A model generated the notes under the pieces. It saw only the letters and a list, made by a program, of their open reading frames with translations. It made no database searches and was not told where the DNA came from. From the NCBI RefSeq assembly GCF_002160145.1, contig NZ_NFKA01000002.1, positions 179,610 to 243,609 of the forward strand: 64,000 nt of DNA, written 5' to 3'. The DNA comes from Gemmiger sp. An194 (lineage in GTDB: Bacteria; Bacillota; Clostridia; Oscillospirales; Ruminococcaceae). The number at the start of each line of letters is the position of its first letter. Within the stretch, counting starts at the first letter, position 1. This document shows, piece after piece, positions 26,107 to 35,274 of the stretch. Both the position numbers and the translations under genes were made by a program.

Positions 26107-26702
26107 TTCACAGCAAGATGATTTCTTGAATGCCAAAGGCCAAGCTGGAACGCAGGATTCAAAAATGAATCAAAGGAACAATTGATCCGGTATTTCTTGG
26201 ATCGATGGATCGGAAAAAACCGCAGATCGAACGTGAATGATTCAAAAAAGAATTTTCCGCCACAGCAAAAAACCGGAAGGCGACCACCAAAAAGGTTTTG
26301 GATTTTCGGAACAAGATTCAAATAGCGTGTAGATCCCATCCCTGCCCACAAGCAGTTTTTTATAAAAAAACCGAAAGTGGATTTGATCCCGATGGATCAT
26401 ACCAAAAACGGTAAATGCATCGTTTGATGTGAGGAATTGGTATTCAGCCTGGTATGGAGCAAGAGCAATGCGAGTGTTCTGAATCACTTCGCACCAAGGA
26501 AATAAAAGTTGAGTTTAGGTCTTGTCTGCAACCTCTTTTAAACCATGGAAGCCGAACAACAGTAACGGAACCACAAGACGCATTCGACCGAATCCATCCA
26601 AGTAAACGGCTTTGATCACCAGCAAACCAGAGCAATAAACGGTAGAAATCCTTTTTTGATATGTTTCTTTTCATCCGAATCAAACCAGAAGAGGCTTTGA
26701 GT

Positions 26703-26956
26703 CCAATGTACTAAGCAATATTTTGCGTACCATTTCAAGGCGCTTTGAAATTTGAATTCATCAAATCGTACGAAATGAGGATAACGCCAATGTGCTGAAT
26801 GTTTGCCCGTAGACCACCACCAGGGATGCAGGCAATGTGAAGCGACAAAGCCTGCCGGTATATGGCAAAGGAACGTGAATCGATATGTATGACGAGAAAG
26901 TCGTATTGATGAAGCGTTTTAAATCCATCTAAATCGAGGGCAGACCAATGTACTGA
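26703..26956 (+). repeat. Short repeated motif CCAATGTRCTRA inside the RNA candidate
   Basis: Copies at 26703-26714, 26787-26798 and 26945-26956, with a weaker one near 26473-26485 (GTGTTCTGAAT). The last copy lies just before the terminator. GAACGTGAAT is also repeated at 26229 and 26871. Confidence 0.6.
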
Positions 26957-26964
26957 ATGACTTT

Positions 26965-27001
26965 CCGCGGGGTGCCGTGTCCGGCATCCCGCGGTTTTTT
27001 G
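26965..27001 (+). terminator. Strong terminator of the large RNA candidate
   Basis: CCGCGGGGTGCCG pairs with CGGCATCCCGCGG around a 4-base loop (one G-T pair), followed by TTTTTT. Confidence 0.85.
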
Positions 27002-27047
27002 TTGCATTTTGCCGGGCGTTTTCCCTGCCGCGCCGCGCGGCTTGTAA

Positions 27048-27076
27048 TTGTATTAAGGACGCAAAGGTGCTATAAT
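27048..27076 (+). promoter_or_regulatory. Promoter of the racemase gene
   Basis: TTGTAT, 17 bases, TATAAT; 64 bases before the ATG. Confidence 0.7.
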
Positions 27077-27139
27077 AAGAAAATTGCAGGCGTCGTTTTT
27101 CCGCCTGCCAATCTGAGCAAAGGGGCGTGGAACCAGGCC

Positions 27140-27850
27140 ATGCAGAACGAACATCCCGTTTTGGGTATTTTGGGTGGGCTCGGCCCCATGAGCACGGTAT
27201 ACTTTTACCAGATGCTCACCGAGCATACCCCTGCCCAGCGCGATCAGGATCATCTGGACATTGTGATCTCCAGCCGGGCCTCCACCCCGGACCGCACCGC
27301 CTACATTCTGGGCGAAAGCGAGGACGATCCCTTCGCCCAGATGGAGCGGGACGCGGAAATGCTGGTGAAGTACGGGGCCACCATCCTGGCCATTCCCTGC
27401 AACACCGCCCACTATTTCTACGACCGGCTGGCCCGCAGCCTGCCGGTGCCCATTCTGAACATGGTGCGCCTGACCGTACAGCATGCCAAGGCCCAGGGCT
27501 GCACCCGGCTGGGCATCCTGGCCACCAGCGGCACCGTGGGCAGCTGCACCTACCAACGAATGTGCCGGGCCGAGGGCATTGATTTTGCCATTCCTTCCCT
27601 GCCCCGCCAGACCCAGTTGATGAACATCATCTACGACCAGATCAAAAAGGGCCAGCGGGCCGACATGAAGCTCTTCATGGAAATTGCCGACGAGCTGCGG
27701 GCCGCCGGCTGCGAAAAGGCGGTGCTGGGCTGCACCGAGCTTTCGCTCATCAAGCGGGACGAAGGGCTGGACAGCTTTTTCATCGACAGCACCGAGGTGC
27801 TGGCCGAGGAGACCCTGCTGGCCTGCGGCAAAACCCCCATCGGGTTTTAA
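27140..27850 (+). CDS. Aspartate/glutamate racemase family protein
   Basis: 236 residues. Both catalytic Cys regions are present: AIPCNTAHY and VLGCTELS. The N-terminal GILGGLGPMSTVYFY is typical of aspartate racemases (RacD/YgeA group). It converts L-Asp (or L-Glu) to the D-form, useful for peptidoglycan, but the substrate is not settled. AAAGGGG lies 14 bases upstream. The TAA stop overlaps the left end of a MITE-like element that begins exactly there. Confidence 0.85.
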   Translation: MQNEHPVLGILGGLGPMSTVYFYQMLTEHTPAQRDQDHLDIVISSRASTPDRTAYILGESEDDPFAQMERDAEMLVKYGATILAIPCNTAHYFYDRLARSLPVPILNMVRLTVQHAKAQGCTRLGILATSGTVGSCTYQRMCRAEGIDFAIPSLPRQTQLMNIIYDQIKKGQRADMKLFMEIADELRAAGCEKAVLGCTELSLIKRDEGLDSFFIDSTEVLAEETLLACGKTPIGF

Positions 27851-28025
27851 GGCAACACCGCACACTTCACGCCCAAGGGCTCAGGCGGCGCATCGCGCCA
27901 AAATTTTCCGTGGAATTTTCCAAAAATGCTCGCCAATCCACCAAGGATTGGCTGTGCTTTTTGGTTCATTCCGCAAAAAATTTTCCGGCGCGCTCCACCA
28001 CCTGGAATTATGCAGTATCGCCTTA
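27849..28025 (+). mobile_element. MITE-like element, copy 1
   Basis: About 177 bases bounded by imperfect inverted repeats (AGGCAACACCGCA at the left, TGCAGTATCGCCT at the right) with TA on each side. It is very similar to copies at 36791 and 41987 and contains no transposase. It abuts the racemase stop codon. Confidence 0.85.
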
Positions 28026-28115
28026 AACACCAAAGACAAGACCGCCCCAGGCGGGATTGCCCGTAAATTCCGGGACCGTTCCATTCGCGGCCCCGTTATG
28101 AAAGGATAGAAGAAA

Positions 28116-30107
28116 ATGAGCCAGAACAACACCTACTACATTACCACCCCCATCTACTACCCCAGTGACAAGCTGCACATCGGCCACAGCTACACCACCG
28201 TGGCCTGCGACGCGCTGGCCCGCTTCAAGCGGATGCAGGGCAAGGACGTGATGTTCCTCACCGGCACCGACGAGCACGGCCAGAAGATCCAGGACAAGGC
28301 CGCTGCCAAGGGCGTGACCCCCAAGCAGTACGTGGACGAGATCGTGGAGGGCAAAGGCGGCGTCAAGGACCTGTGGAAGCTGCTGGACATCAGCTACGAC
28401 CGGTTCATCCGCACCACCGACGACTACCACATGGAGAGCTGCCAGAAGATCTTCCAGAAGCTGTATGACCAGGGCGACATCTACAAGAGCGTCTACAAGG
28501 GCCACTACTGCAAGCCCTGCGAGAGCTTCTGGACCGACAGCCAGCTGGTGGACGGCAAGTGCCCCGACTGCGGCCGCGAGGTATACGACGCGGAGGAGGA
28601 GGCTTACTTCTTCAAGACCAGCAAGTACGCCGACCGCCTGCTGAAGCTGTATGAGGAGAACCCCCAGTTCATCCAGCCCGAGAGCCGGAAAAACGAGATG
28701 ATCTCCTTCATCAACCAGGGCCTGCAGGACACCTGCGTTTCCCGCACCACTGTGCCCTGGGGCATCCCCGTTCCCTTTGACACCAAGCACACCATGTACG
28801 TGTGGGTGGACGCGCTGAGCAACTACATCAGCGCACTGGGCTACGGCAACGAGAAGTACTCCGACTACGACAAGTTCTGGCCCGCCACCATCCACATGGT
28901 GGGTAAGGAGATCCTGCGCTTCCACACCATCCTGTGGCCCGCCATGCTGATGGCGCTGGACCTGCCCCTGCCCGGCCGCGTGTTCGGCCACGGCTGGCTG
29001 CTGCTGGACGGCGGCAAGATGAGCAAGTCCAAGGGCAACGTGGTGGACCCGGTTGTTCTGTGCGAGCGCTACGGCGTGGACGCCATCCGCTACTTCCTGC
29101 TGCGTGAGATCCCCTTCGGCAACGACGGCATCTTCTCCAACGAGGCGCTGATCAGCCGCATCAACTCCGACCTGGCCAACGACCTGGGCAACCTGCTCAG
29201 CCGCACCGTGGCCATGATCGAGAAATACTTCGGCGGCACCCTGCCCGCCCAGCGTCAGGCCGGCGACTTCGACCAGGACCTGATGGACACCGTGAACGCC
29301 ATGCCCGCCAAGGTCACCGCCTGCATGGACGACCTGCTGATTCCCCAGGCTACTCAGGAGATCTTCAAGGCCATCCAGCGCGCCAACAAGTACATCGACG
29401 AGACCGCTCCCTGGGCTCTGGCCAAGGACGAGGCCAACAAGGACCGTCTGGCCATGGTGCTGTACAACCTGTGCGAGTCCCTGCGCATGAGCGCCATCCT
29501 GCTCACCCCCTTCCTGCCCAACACCACCGGCAAGATGGCCGAGCAGCTGGGCCTTTCCGAGAGCGAGCTGACCTTCGACGCGCTCACCTTCGGCGCCCGC
29601 ACCGAGTACACCGTACACAAGGGCGAGGCCCTGTTCCCCCGCATCGACGCTGCCAAGGAGCTGGCTGAGCTGGCTGCCGAGCAGGAGGCCAAGCGCAAGG
29701 CCGCCGAGGAGGAAGCCGCCAAGGCTGCCGCCGCTCCCGCTGTGGACGAGGCTGCCGAGCCCATCGAGCATCTGCCCGAGATCTCCTTCGACGACTTCTG
29801 CAAGGTGGAGCTGCGTGTGGCCAAGGTGATCGCCTGCGAGAACCTGAAGGAGAGCAAGAAGCTGCTGAAGCTGAGCCTGTTCGACGGCGAGCGGGAGCGC
29901 ACCATCCTCTCCGGCATTGCCAAGTGGTACAAGCCCGAGGACCTGATCGGCCGCAACGTGGGCGTTGTGGTGAACCTGGCTCCCCGGCCCATGCTGAAGG
30001 GCAAGTACGTGAGCGAGGGCATGGTCATGGCAGCCGACATGCCGGACGGCGGCGCTTCTGTTGTCTTCTTCCCGGACGACGTGAAGCCCGGCAGCGCCAT
30101 CCACTGA
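28116..30107 (+). CDS. metG: Methionine--tRNA ligase with C-terminal tRNA-binding domain
   Basis: 663 residues. HIGH at 21-24 and KMSKSKG near 301 are the class I signatures. A CKPC...CPDC zinc knuckle lies near 131-151. After an Ala/Glu-rich linker (about 510-550) comes an EMAP/Trbp111-type domain (about 560-663) that binds the tRNA elbow. ATG follows AAAGGA. tatD follows after ten bases, the usual metG-tatD pair. Confidence 0.97.
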   Translation: MSQNNTYYITTPIYYPSDKLHIGHSYTTVACDALARFKRMQGKDVMFLTGTDEHGQKIQDKAAAKGVTPKQYVDEIVEGKGGVKDLWKLLDISYDRFIRTTDDYHMESCQKIFQKLYDQGDIYKSVYKGHYCKPCESFWTDSQLVDGKCPDCGREVYDAEEEAYFFKTSKYADRLLKLYEENPQFIQPESRKNEMISFINQGLQDTCVSRTTVPWGIPVPFDTKHTMYVWVDALSNYISALGYGNEKYSDYDKFWPATIHMVGKEILRFHTILWPAMLMALDLPLPGRVFGHGWLLLDGGKMSKSKGNVVDPVVLCERYGVDAIRYFLLREIPFGNDGIFSNEALISRINSDLANDLGNLLSRTVAMIEKYFGGTLPAQRQAGDFDQDLMDTVNAMPAKVTACMDDLLIPQATQEIFKAIQRANKYIDETAPWALAKDEANKDRLAMVLYNLCESLRMSAILLTPFLPNTTGKMAEQLGLSESELTFDALTFGARTEYTVHKGEALFPRIDAAKELAELAAEQEAKRKAAEEEAAKAAAAPAVDEAAEPIEHLPEISFDDFCKVELRVAKVIACENLKESKKLLKLSLFDGERERTILSGIAKWYKPEDLIGRNVGVVVNLAPRPMLKGKYVSEGMVMAADMPDGGASVVFFPDDVKPGSAIH

Positions 30108-30117
30108 GGAGAAACGC

Positions 30118-30909
30118 ATGTACTCCATTTTTGACACCCACGCACACTACACCAGCCACCAGTTTGACGAGGATCGCCACACCCTGCTGGGCGAGCTGCC
30201 CGGCCGGGGTGTGGTGGGCGTGGTGGACTGCGGCACCGATTACGATACCAGCCGCGCCTGCCTGGCCCTGGCCGACCAGTACCCGTATCTTTATGCAGCA
30301 CTGGGCATCCACCCGGAAAGCATCATCGAGGAGGATGCCTCCACCAACACCCGCTTCGGCGGCGACTGGGCGGCGGAGCTGGAGGCCATCCGGCCCCTCT
30401 TCGATCATCCCAAGGCGGTGGCCGTGGGCGAATGCGGGCTGGACTACCACTGGCCCATCCCCAAGGAGGCCCAGCTGGCCCTGTTCGAGGCCCATCTGAA
30501 GCTGGCACTGGAGCTGGACAAGCCCATCATCGTGCACGACCGGCAGGCTCACGCGGACGTATACGCCCTTTTGAAGCAGTATAAGCCCAAGGGTGTGGTG
30601 CACTGCTTTTCCGGCAGCGCCGAGGACGCGCTGATTTTGGCTGAGCAGGGCATGTACATCGGCTTTGGCGGAGCACTCACCTTCAAGGGAGCCAAGCGGG
30701 CGGTGAAGGCCGCGGCCGCGCTGCCTCTGGAGCGTATCCTGCTGGAGACCGACTGCCCCTACATGGCGCCGGAGCCCTGCCGGGGCAGGCGCTGTGATTC
30801 CGGGCTGATCGCCCACACCGGCGAATTTCTGGCCGAAGTCCGGGGCGTTGCACCGGATGTGATCTTCGCCGCTACCACCGAAAACGCCAAACGGCTGTTC
30901 GGCGTGTAA
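30118..30909 (+). CDS. tatD: TatD-family metal-dependent hydrolase / DNase
   Basis: 263 residues, TIM-barrel amidohydrolase fold. Metal ligands visible in DTHAHY at the N-terminus, GECGLDYHW, IVHDRQAH and the final ETDCPYM. The family has 3'-to-5' DNase activity and a role in quality control. GAGGAG precedes the ATG. Confidence 0.92.
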   Translation: MYSIFDTHAHYTSHQFDEDRHTLLGELPGRGVVGVVDCGTDYDTSRACLALADQYPYLYAALGIHPESIIEEDASTNTRFGGDWAAELEAIRPLFDHPKAVAVGECGLDYHWPIPKEAQLALFEAHLKLALELDKPIIVHDRQAHADVYALLKQYKPKGVVHCFSGSAEDALILAEQGMYIGFGGALTFKGAKRAVKAAAALPLERILLETDCPYMAPEPCRGRRCDSGLIAHTGEFLAEVRGVAPDVIFAATTENAKRLFGV

Positions 30910-30951
30910 CATACACCACCAAACAACCCAATTTCAGGAGGAACCAGAACT

Positions 30952-31176
30952 ATGAAAGCTCGTATTCCCAAGCACCGTGAATTTTTGATCTCCTTCCCCG
31001 AGGATATGGATCAGGCCCGTCAGGACGAGGCCTGGGGCAAGCTGAACCAGATCCTGGAGGACTACAAAAAGGAGGGCAAGAGCGTTTACACCCCCACCTT
31101 CATCGAGGACTGCCAGGACAAGGTGGACGCCCTGAAGGCCGAGTACGGCTTCGATTACACCATCGAGCTGCGCTGA
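30952..31176 (+). CDS. Small conserved-looking protein of unknown function (74 aa)
   Basis: Starts at ATG with AGGAGGAACC upstream and has typical codon use. Mostly helical and charged (DQARQDEAWGKLNQILEDYK) with an acidic balance and no membrane segment. It is the third gene after metG-tatD and is closed by a terminator. I do not recognise the family. Confidence 0.75.
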   Translation: MKARIPKHREFLISFPEDMDQARQDEAWGKLNQILEDYKKEGKSVYTPTFIEDCQDKVDALKAEYGFDYTIELR

Positions 31177-31190
31177 GCATCTGCCTGCTT

Positions 31191-31228
31191 TCGCCCCGAC
31201 TCCCACAGGGAGCCGGGGCGTTTTTTTG
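31191..31228 (+). terminator. Terminator of the metG-tatD unit
   Basis: GCCCCGACTCCC pairs with GGGAGCCGGGGC around ACAG, with a T7 run after. Confidence 0.85.
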
Positions 31229-31408
31229 CTGTTTTTCCTTCCGAAGTGAATTTTCTGTATCTTCTGCCGAATTTTATGCATTTTATGATTTGGCACTGGC
31301 GCCGGGGAACATTCCAGAGTACAATAGATACGAATCATGTTCAATTCGCCCGCCGGCACTCTGCTGCTCCCCGCCGGAGCGGGCATTTCACCGAGGAGGC
31401 ATGTTATT

Positions 31409-32185
31409 TTGGAACAGCTGCGCAGCAAAAAAGGCTTTATCTGCGATATGGACGGTGTGATCTATCACGGCAACCGGCTTTTGCCCGGCGTGAAGGAATT
31501 CGTGGATTGGCTGTACCGGGAGAACAAGAACTTTTTGTTTCTGACCAATTCCAGCGATATTTCGCCCAAGGAGTACCAGCAGAAGCTGGCCCGCATGGGC
31601 CTGGATGTGGATCAGAGCCATTTTTACACCAGCGCTCTGGCCACCGCCAGCTTCATCCAGAGCCAGTCGCCTAACGGCAGCGCCTATGTGATCGGCGACC
31701 ACGGACTGATGAACGCTTTGTATGACGCGGGCATCACCATCAACACCGTGGACCCGGAATTTGTAATCGTGGGCGAGACCCAAAACTACGGCTATGAGCA
31801 CATTGTAAAGGCCATCAATTTTGTGAATCGGGGTGCCAAGCTGGTGGCCACCAACAGCGATCTGGTGGACCCGGCCGAGGATGGCGTGGTCCCCTCCTGC
31901 GGCAGTCTTGTGGCTCCCATTCAGGCCGCCACCGGCAAGACCCCCTATTTTGTGGGCAAGCCCAACCCTCTGATGATGCGCACCGGCCTGCGGCTGCTGG
32001 GCGTGCACTCGGAGGACACCGTGATCATCGGTGACCGGATGGACACCGACATGATCGCGGGCATCGAGTCCGGCATGGACACCGCGCTGGTGCTTTCCGG
32101 CGTGACCCGCCGGGAGGATCTGGAACAGTTCCCCTTCCGGCCCCGGCTGGTGCTCTCCGGCGTGGGCGACATCCCCACCCCGTAA
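31409..32185 (+). CDS. HAD-IIA family phosphatase (NagD-like)
   Basis: 258 residues from a TTG start, chosen because GAGGAGG lies nine bases before it and the family motif begins soon after. Motif I CDMDGVIYHGN, motif II FLTNSSD, motif III KPNPLMM and motif IV IGDRMDTDM are all present, with the C2-type cap between. NagD-like enzymes dephosphorylate nucleotides and sugar phosphates; the true substrate is not visible. It is a single gene with a bidirectional terminator after it. Confidence 0.9.
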   Translation: MEQLRSKKGFICDMDGVIYHGNRLLPGVKEFVDWLYRENKNFLFLTNSSDISPKEYQQKLARMGLDVDQSHFYTSALATASFIQSQSPNGSAYVIGDHGLMNALYDAGITINTVDPEFVIVGETQNYGYEHIVKAINFVNRGAKLVATNSDLVDPAEDGVVPSCGSLVAPIQAATGKTPYFVGKPNPLMMRTGLRLLGVHSEDTVIIGDRMDTDMIAGIESGMDTALVLSGVTRREDLEQFPFRPRLVLSGVGDIPTP

Positions 32186-32202
32186 GCACACGCAGCAACA
32201 CA

Positions 32203-32248
32203 GAAAAAGCCCCGCATGGTTTTGCTCAAACCATGCGGGGCTTTTTTG
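32203..32248. terminator. Bidirectional terminator
   Basis: AAAAGCCCCGCATGGTTT pairs with AAACCATGCGGGGCTTTT, between converging genes. Confidence 0.9.
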
Positions 32249-32270
32249 CTTGTGGTGTAACGAGGGGGGC

Positions 32271-33155
32271 TCAGCCCTCTTCGGTGGTCTCGCCGTTCTC
32301 GTCGGTGGCGGCGGAATCCGCCTGCTGGCTGTCGCCGCCCTGCAGCAGGGCACTGTCGGCGTTGCCGGCAATGGCGCTGGTGGGGTCAAACTCCGGCCCC
32401 ACCGCATCCTCGGTGGGCTGGGAGGCCGTGGTGGTGCTGCTGGCCGCCGGCTTCATCTCGCTGGTCTCCAGCGCGGTCAGGTACCAGGTGCGGCCGTTCT
32501 TCTCAAAGATATAATCCATATACTTGGTGGGCTCGCTGGGGGTGGACATGCTGTAGTCGCCGCTCAGCGCCGGGGTGGGCACATAGCCCACGGTGACCCG
32601 CAGCTTGCCGTCCTGCTTTTTCAGCTGCTCCACCTTGGGGGTGTACAGACCCATCTGGCTGGTGACCGGGATCAGGTAACCCTGCTGCTCCTCCAGATAG
32701 ATGTAGCTCATGTCCACGCCGTCAAAGCTGCCGTGGGTGATCTTGTAGTCCGGGCCGTAGAGGGCGGCGATCGCCGCGTCCACATCCACCGCGGGCATGA
32801 TGAGGGCATCGGTGTCCGGGTCACGCTGGTAGTTGTCCAGCCCGGTGCTGCTCTGCTGGGCGGTGTACAGCGCCGACCAGATCGCGCTTTCCTTCACCAG
32901 GGCGGCGGTGGAATCGTCCATCTGGTCCAGGCTGGGGAAAGGCAGCGGGTCAAACATCACAAGGGTCTGCAGCCGGGCTTCATATTCCAGCTTTTTGTCG
33001 GTATCGTCGAACAGGGCGGCAACGCCGCTCACCGCCGCAGCCAGCACGTTGAACGCGCCGATCAGAATCAGCAGGCAGAGCCCCGCTCCCAGCAGCTGCC
33101 GGAACCGACGGCGTTTGTTGCGCTCATGTTCTTCTTTGGTAATGGAATTTGCCAT
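32271..33155 (-). CDS. Membrane-anchored protein of unknown function
   Basis: 294 residues. Charged N-terminus (KEEHERNKRRR), one hydrophobic segment at 20-46, then a probably extracytoplasmic domain (about 50-230) and a Ser/Thr/Gln/Asp-rich low-complexity tail. AAGGAGAG precedes the ATG. It lies 30 bases downstream of proA and may be read with proBA, but no link to proline is apparent. The extracytoplasmic part has NTF2-like or TcpC-like features at best; I do not assign it. Confidence 0.75.
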   Translation of the reverse strand: MANSITKEEHERNKRRRFRQLLGAGLCLLILIGAFNVLAAAVSGVAALFDDTDKKLEYEARLQTLVMFDPLPFPSLDQMDDSTAALVKESAIWSALYTAQQSSTGLDNYQRDPDTDALIMPAVDVDAAIAALYGPDYKITHGSFDGVDMSYIYLEEQQGYLIPVTSQMGLYTPKVEQLKKQDGKLRVTVGYVPTPALSGDYSMSTPSEPTKYMDYIFEKNGRTWYLTALETSEMKPAASSTTTASQPTEDAVGPEFDPTSAIAGNADSALLQGGDSQQADSAATDENGETTEEG

Positions 33156-33185
33156 AATCGCTCTCCTTCCTTTGGGTGCGGGCGG

Positions 33186-34442
33186 TCAGCGAACCTGCCC
33201 GTTTCCCCGGATGATGTACTTGTAGCTCACCAGCTCGGCCAGGCCCATGGGGCCGCGGGCGTGCAGCTTCTGGGTGGAGATGCCCATCTCGCAGCCCAGG
33301 CCGAACTCGCCGCCGTCGGTGAAGCGGGTGGATGCGTTCACATACACGGCCGCGCTGTCCACCCCTGCAGTGAAGGCCGCGGCAGCGGCTTCATCGCCGG
33401 TCACGATGGATTCGCTGTGGCCGGTGGAATGGGCCTCGATGTGGCGGATGGCCTCCTGCACATCCTCCACCACTGCCACCGCCAGTGTGTAGGCCAGGAA
33501 CTCGGTGTCGAAGTCCGCCTCGCCCGCCGGGGTGCCGGGAATGAGCGCTGCGGCGGCTTTATCCAGCCGAAGTTCCACCGGCTCCAGGCCCTTTGCCTGC
33601 CGCTCGTCCACCAGCCGCTGGCGCAGCCGGGGCAGAAACGCGGGGGCAATGTCCCTGTGTACCAGGCAGACCTCGGCGGCGTTGCACACCGAGGGGCGGC
33701 TGGTCTTGGCGTTCTCCACAATATTCAAAGCCATATCCAGGTCGGCGGCCTTGTCCACATAGATGTGGCAGATGCCGGTGCCGGTCTGGATGCAGGGCAC
33801 GGTGGCGTTTTCCACACAGGCCCGGATCAGGCCCGCGCCGCCCCGGGGGATCAAAAGATCCACAAGACCGGAGGCCTTCATCAGCTCGGTGGCGCTGGCG
33901 CGGCTGGTGTCCTGCACCAGACTCACCAGCTCGGCGGGCAGCCCCACACTCCGCAGGCCCGCCCGCAGCGCCTCCACAATGGCGTTGTTGGACCGGAAGG
34001 CCTCCTTGCCGCCCCGAAGCACGCAGGCGCTGCCGCTTTTCAGGGCCAGGGCCGCTGCATCGCTGGTCACATTGGGCCGGCTTTCGTAGATGATGGCGAT
34101 CACGCCCATGGGCACGGTGACCTTTTGCAGCACCAGACCATTGGGACGGGTTTCTTCGCTGAGCGTCCGGCCCACCGGGTCCGGCAGGGCGGCTGCTTCC
34201 CGGATGCCCCGGGCCATGCCCGCCACCCGTTCCTCGGTGAGGCGCAGCCGGTCCAGCATCACATCCGGCACGGTGCCCCGGGCATTTTCCAGGTCCGCCT
34301 CGTTGGCCTTCAGGATGGCGGCGCACTGGTCCTCCAGCGCGTCGGCCATGGCCAGCAGGGCCTGATTCTTCTGCTGGACCGAAGCCAGCATCAGCGCATT
34401 CTTCGCCCCGCGCGCGGCGCGGACGATCTCCAGCGTGGTCAT
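33186..34442 (-). CDS. proA: Gamma-glutamyl phosphate reductase
   Basis: 418 residues, full length. It reduces gamma-glutamyl phosphate to glutamate semialdehyde (NADPH) for proline synthesis. The catalytic Cys lies in [10 protein letters not shown], and [10 protein letters not shown] and [14 protein letters not shown] are family signatures. It directly follows proB with a three-base gap. Confidence 0.96.
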   Translation of the reverse strand: MTTLEIVRAARGAKNALMLASVQQKNQALLAMADALEDQCAAILKANEADLENARGTVPDVMLDRLRLTEERVAGMARGIREAAALPDPVGRTLSEETRPNGLVLQKVTVPMGVIAIIYESRPNVTSDAAALALKSGSACVLRGGKEAFRSNNAIVEALRAGLRSVGLPAELVSLVQDTSRASATELMKASGLVDLLIPRGGAGLIRACVENATVPCIQTGTGICHIYVDKAADLDMALNIVENAKTSRPSVCNAAEVCLVHRDIAPAFLPRLRQRLVDERQAKGLEPVELRLDKAAAALIPGTPAGEADFDTEFLAYTLAVAVVEDVQEAIRHIEAHSTGHSESIVTGDEAAAAAFTAGVDSAAVYVNASTRFTDGGEFGLGCEMGISTQKLHARGPMGLAELVSYKYIIRGNGQVR

Positions 34443-34445
34443 TGG

Positions 34446-35219
34446 TTATGCCTCCTTCCGGGCAAGGAACCGGGTGCCCACCGGGGCGCCCTCAAAGATA
34501 TCATACAGCACCGCCGGGGCCGCGCCGTTGGCGATGACCATTTCCACTCCGGCCTCGGTGGCGATGTGCGCCGCCCGCAGCTTGGTGGTCATGCCGCCGG
34601 TGCCCAGGCTGGAGCCCTTGCCGCCGCCCAGCGCGTCGATCTCGGGGGTGATTTCCTCCACCACGCTCAGCAGCTTGGCATTCGGGTCCTTGTGGGGGTC
34701 GGCGGTGAACAGGCCGTCGATGTCGCTGAGCAGCACCAGCAGGTCCGCCTTCACGCTGCGGGCCAGAATTGCCGCCAAGGTGTCATTGTCGCCCAGGGCG
34801 ATCTCGGTGGTGGACACGGTGTCGTTCTCGTTCACGATGGGCAGCGCCCCCAGCTCCAGCAGGCGGCTCAGCGTGTTTTTCAGGTTCACGCTGCGCTCCG
34901 GGTGCTCCACATCCTCGCCGGTGATGAGGATCTGGCCCACGGTGTGGTTGTATTCGGTGAACAGCTTGTCGTAGGTATACATCAGCTCGCACTGGCCCAC
35001 CGAGGCCGCGGCCTGCTTGGTGGGCATATCCGCCGGGCGGTCGGGCAGGCTCAGCTTGCCCACGCCCATGCCGATGGCTCCGCTGGACACCAGGATGATC
35101 TCGTGCCCGGCGTTTTTCAGATCGCTGAGCACCTTGCACAGCTCCTCGATGTGGCGGATGTTCAGCCGGCCGGTGGAATGGGCCAGCGTGGAGGTACCCA
35201 CCTTGACTACTGCTTTCAT
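34446..35219 (-). CDS. proB: Glutamate 5-kinase, short form without PUA domain
   Basis: 257 residues. It phosphorylates glutamate in the first step of proline synthesis. The amino-acid-kinase domain is complete: VVKVGTSTL at the start, ILVSSGAIGMG, IVNENDTVS and GTGGMTTKL. It lacks the roughly 100-residue C-terminal PUA domain of the E. coli and B. subtilis enzymes; single-domain forms are known. ATG at 35219 follows AAAGGAG; a much longer open frame upstream is fortuitous. Feedback inhibition by proline resides in the kinase domain, so regulation need not be lost. Confidence 0.94.
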   Translation of the reverse strand: MKAVVKVGTSTLAHSTGRLNIRHIEELCKVLSDLKNAGHEIILVSSGAIGMGVGKLSLPDRPADMPTKQAAASVGQCELMYTYDKLFTEYNHTVGQILITGEDVEHPERSVNLKNTLSRLLELGALPIVNENDTVSTTEIALGDNDTLAAILARSVKADLLVLLSDIDGLFTADPHKDPNAKLLSVVEEITPEIDALGGGKGSSLGTGGMTTKLRAAHIATEAGVEMVIANGAAPAVLYDIFEGAPVGTRFLARKEA

Positions 35220-35274
35220 TGTGTTTCTCCTTTGGGCAGCGCGACGCGCCGCATAACATACTGATACAAAATAG

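Larger units (their letters stand above)
25940..27001 (+). ncRNA. Candidate large structured non-coding RNA, about 1.06 kb
   Basis: No supported protein gene in either strand, clearly A+T-richer than its neighbours, promoter-like sequence before and a strong terminator after, all on the plus strand. Local hairpins are numerous and nested: CCTGTTA/TAACAGG inside CTCT/AGAG (25972-26004); GGCAGG/CCTGCC inside TTCAG/CTGAA (26058-26090); GATTCA/TGAATC (26156-26171); ATTGATCC/GGATCGAT (26181-26206); TGATCC/GGATCA (26384-26399); ATTTCAA/TTGAAAT inside CGTAC/GTACG (26726-26772); GCAGGC/GCCTGC (26828-26855); TATGAC/GTCGTA (26888-26905). It may be two RNAs in a row (see 25940-26106). It lies about 320 bases from a tRNA cluster. 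Large ornate RNAs of the OLE, ROOL and GOLLD classes are comparators; I cannot assign it to one. Confidence 0.55.

Noticed and set aside
26881..26915. GAGAAAGTC hairpin as group II intron domain V
   Set aside because: The AGC triad and 34-base domain V pattern are missing, and there is no reverse transcriptase or intron 5' GTGYG.
25940..27001. RNase P RNA, tmRNA or SRP RNA
   Set aside because: Diagnostic motifs (the GAGGAAAGTCC core of RNase P, a tRNA-like end, the SRP GGAA/AGCA domain) are absent.
26100..27007. Short minus-strand frames (about 60-90 codons each) in the RNA region
   Set aside because: No ribosome binding sites, overlapping each other in different frames, odd Trp/Cys/Phe-rich composition; do not join into a known protein.
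32250..35264. Plus-strand open frame of about 1,000 codons
   Set aside because: Antisense to proA, proB and the anchored protein; composition is that of a shadow frame.
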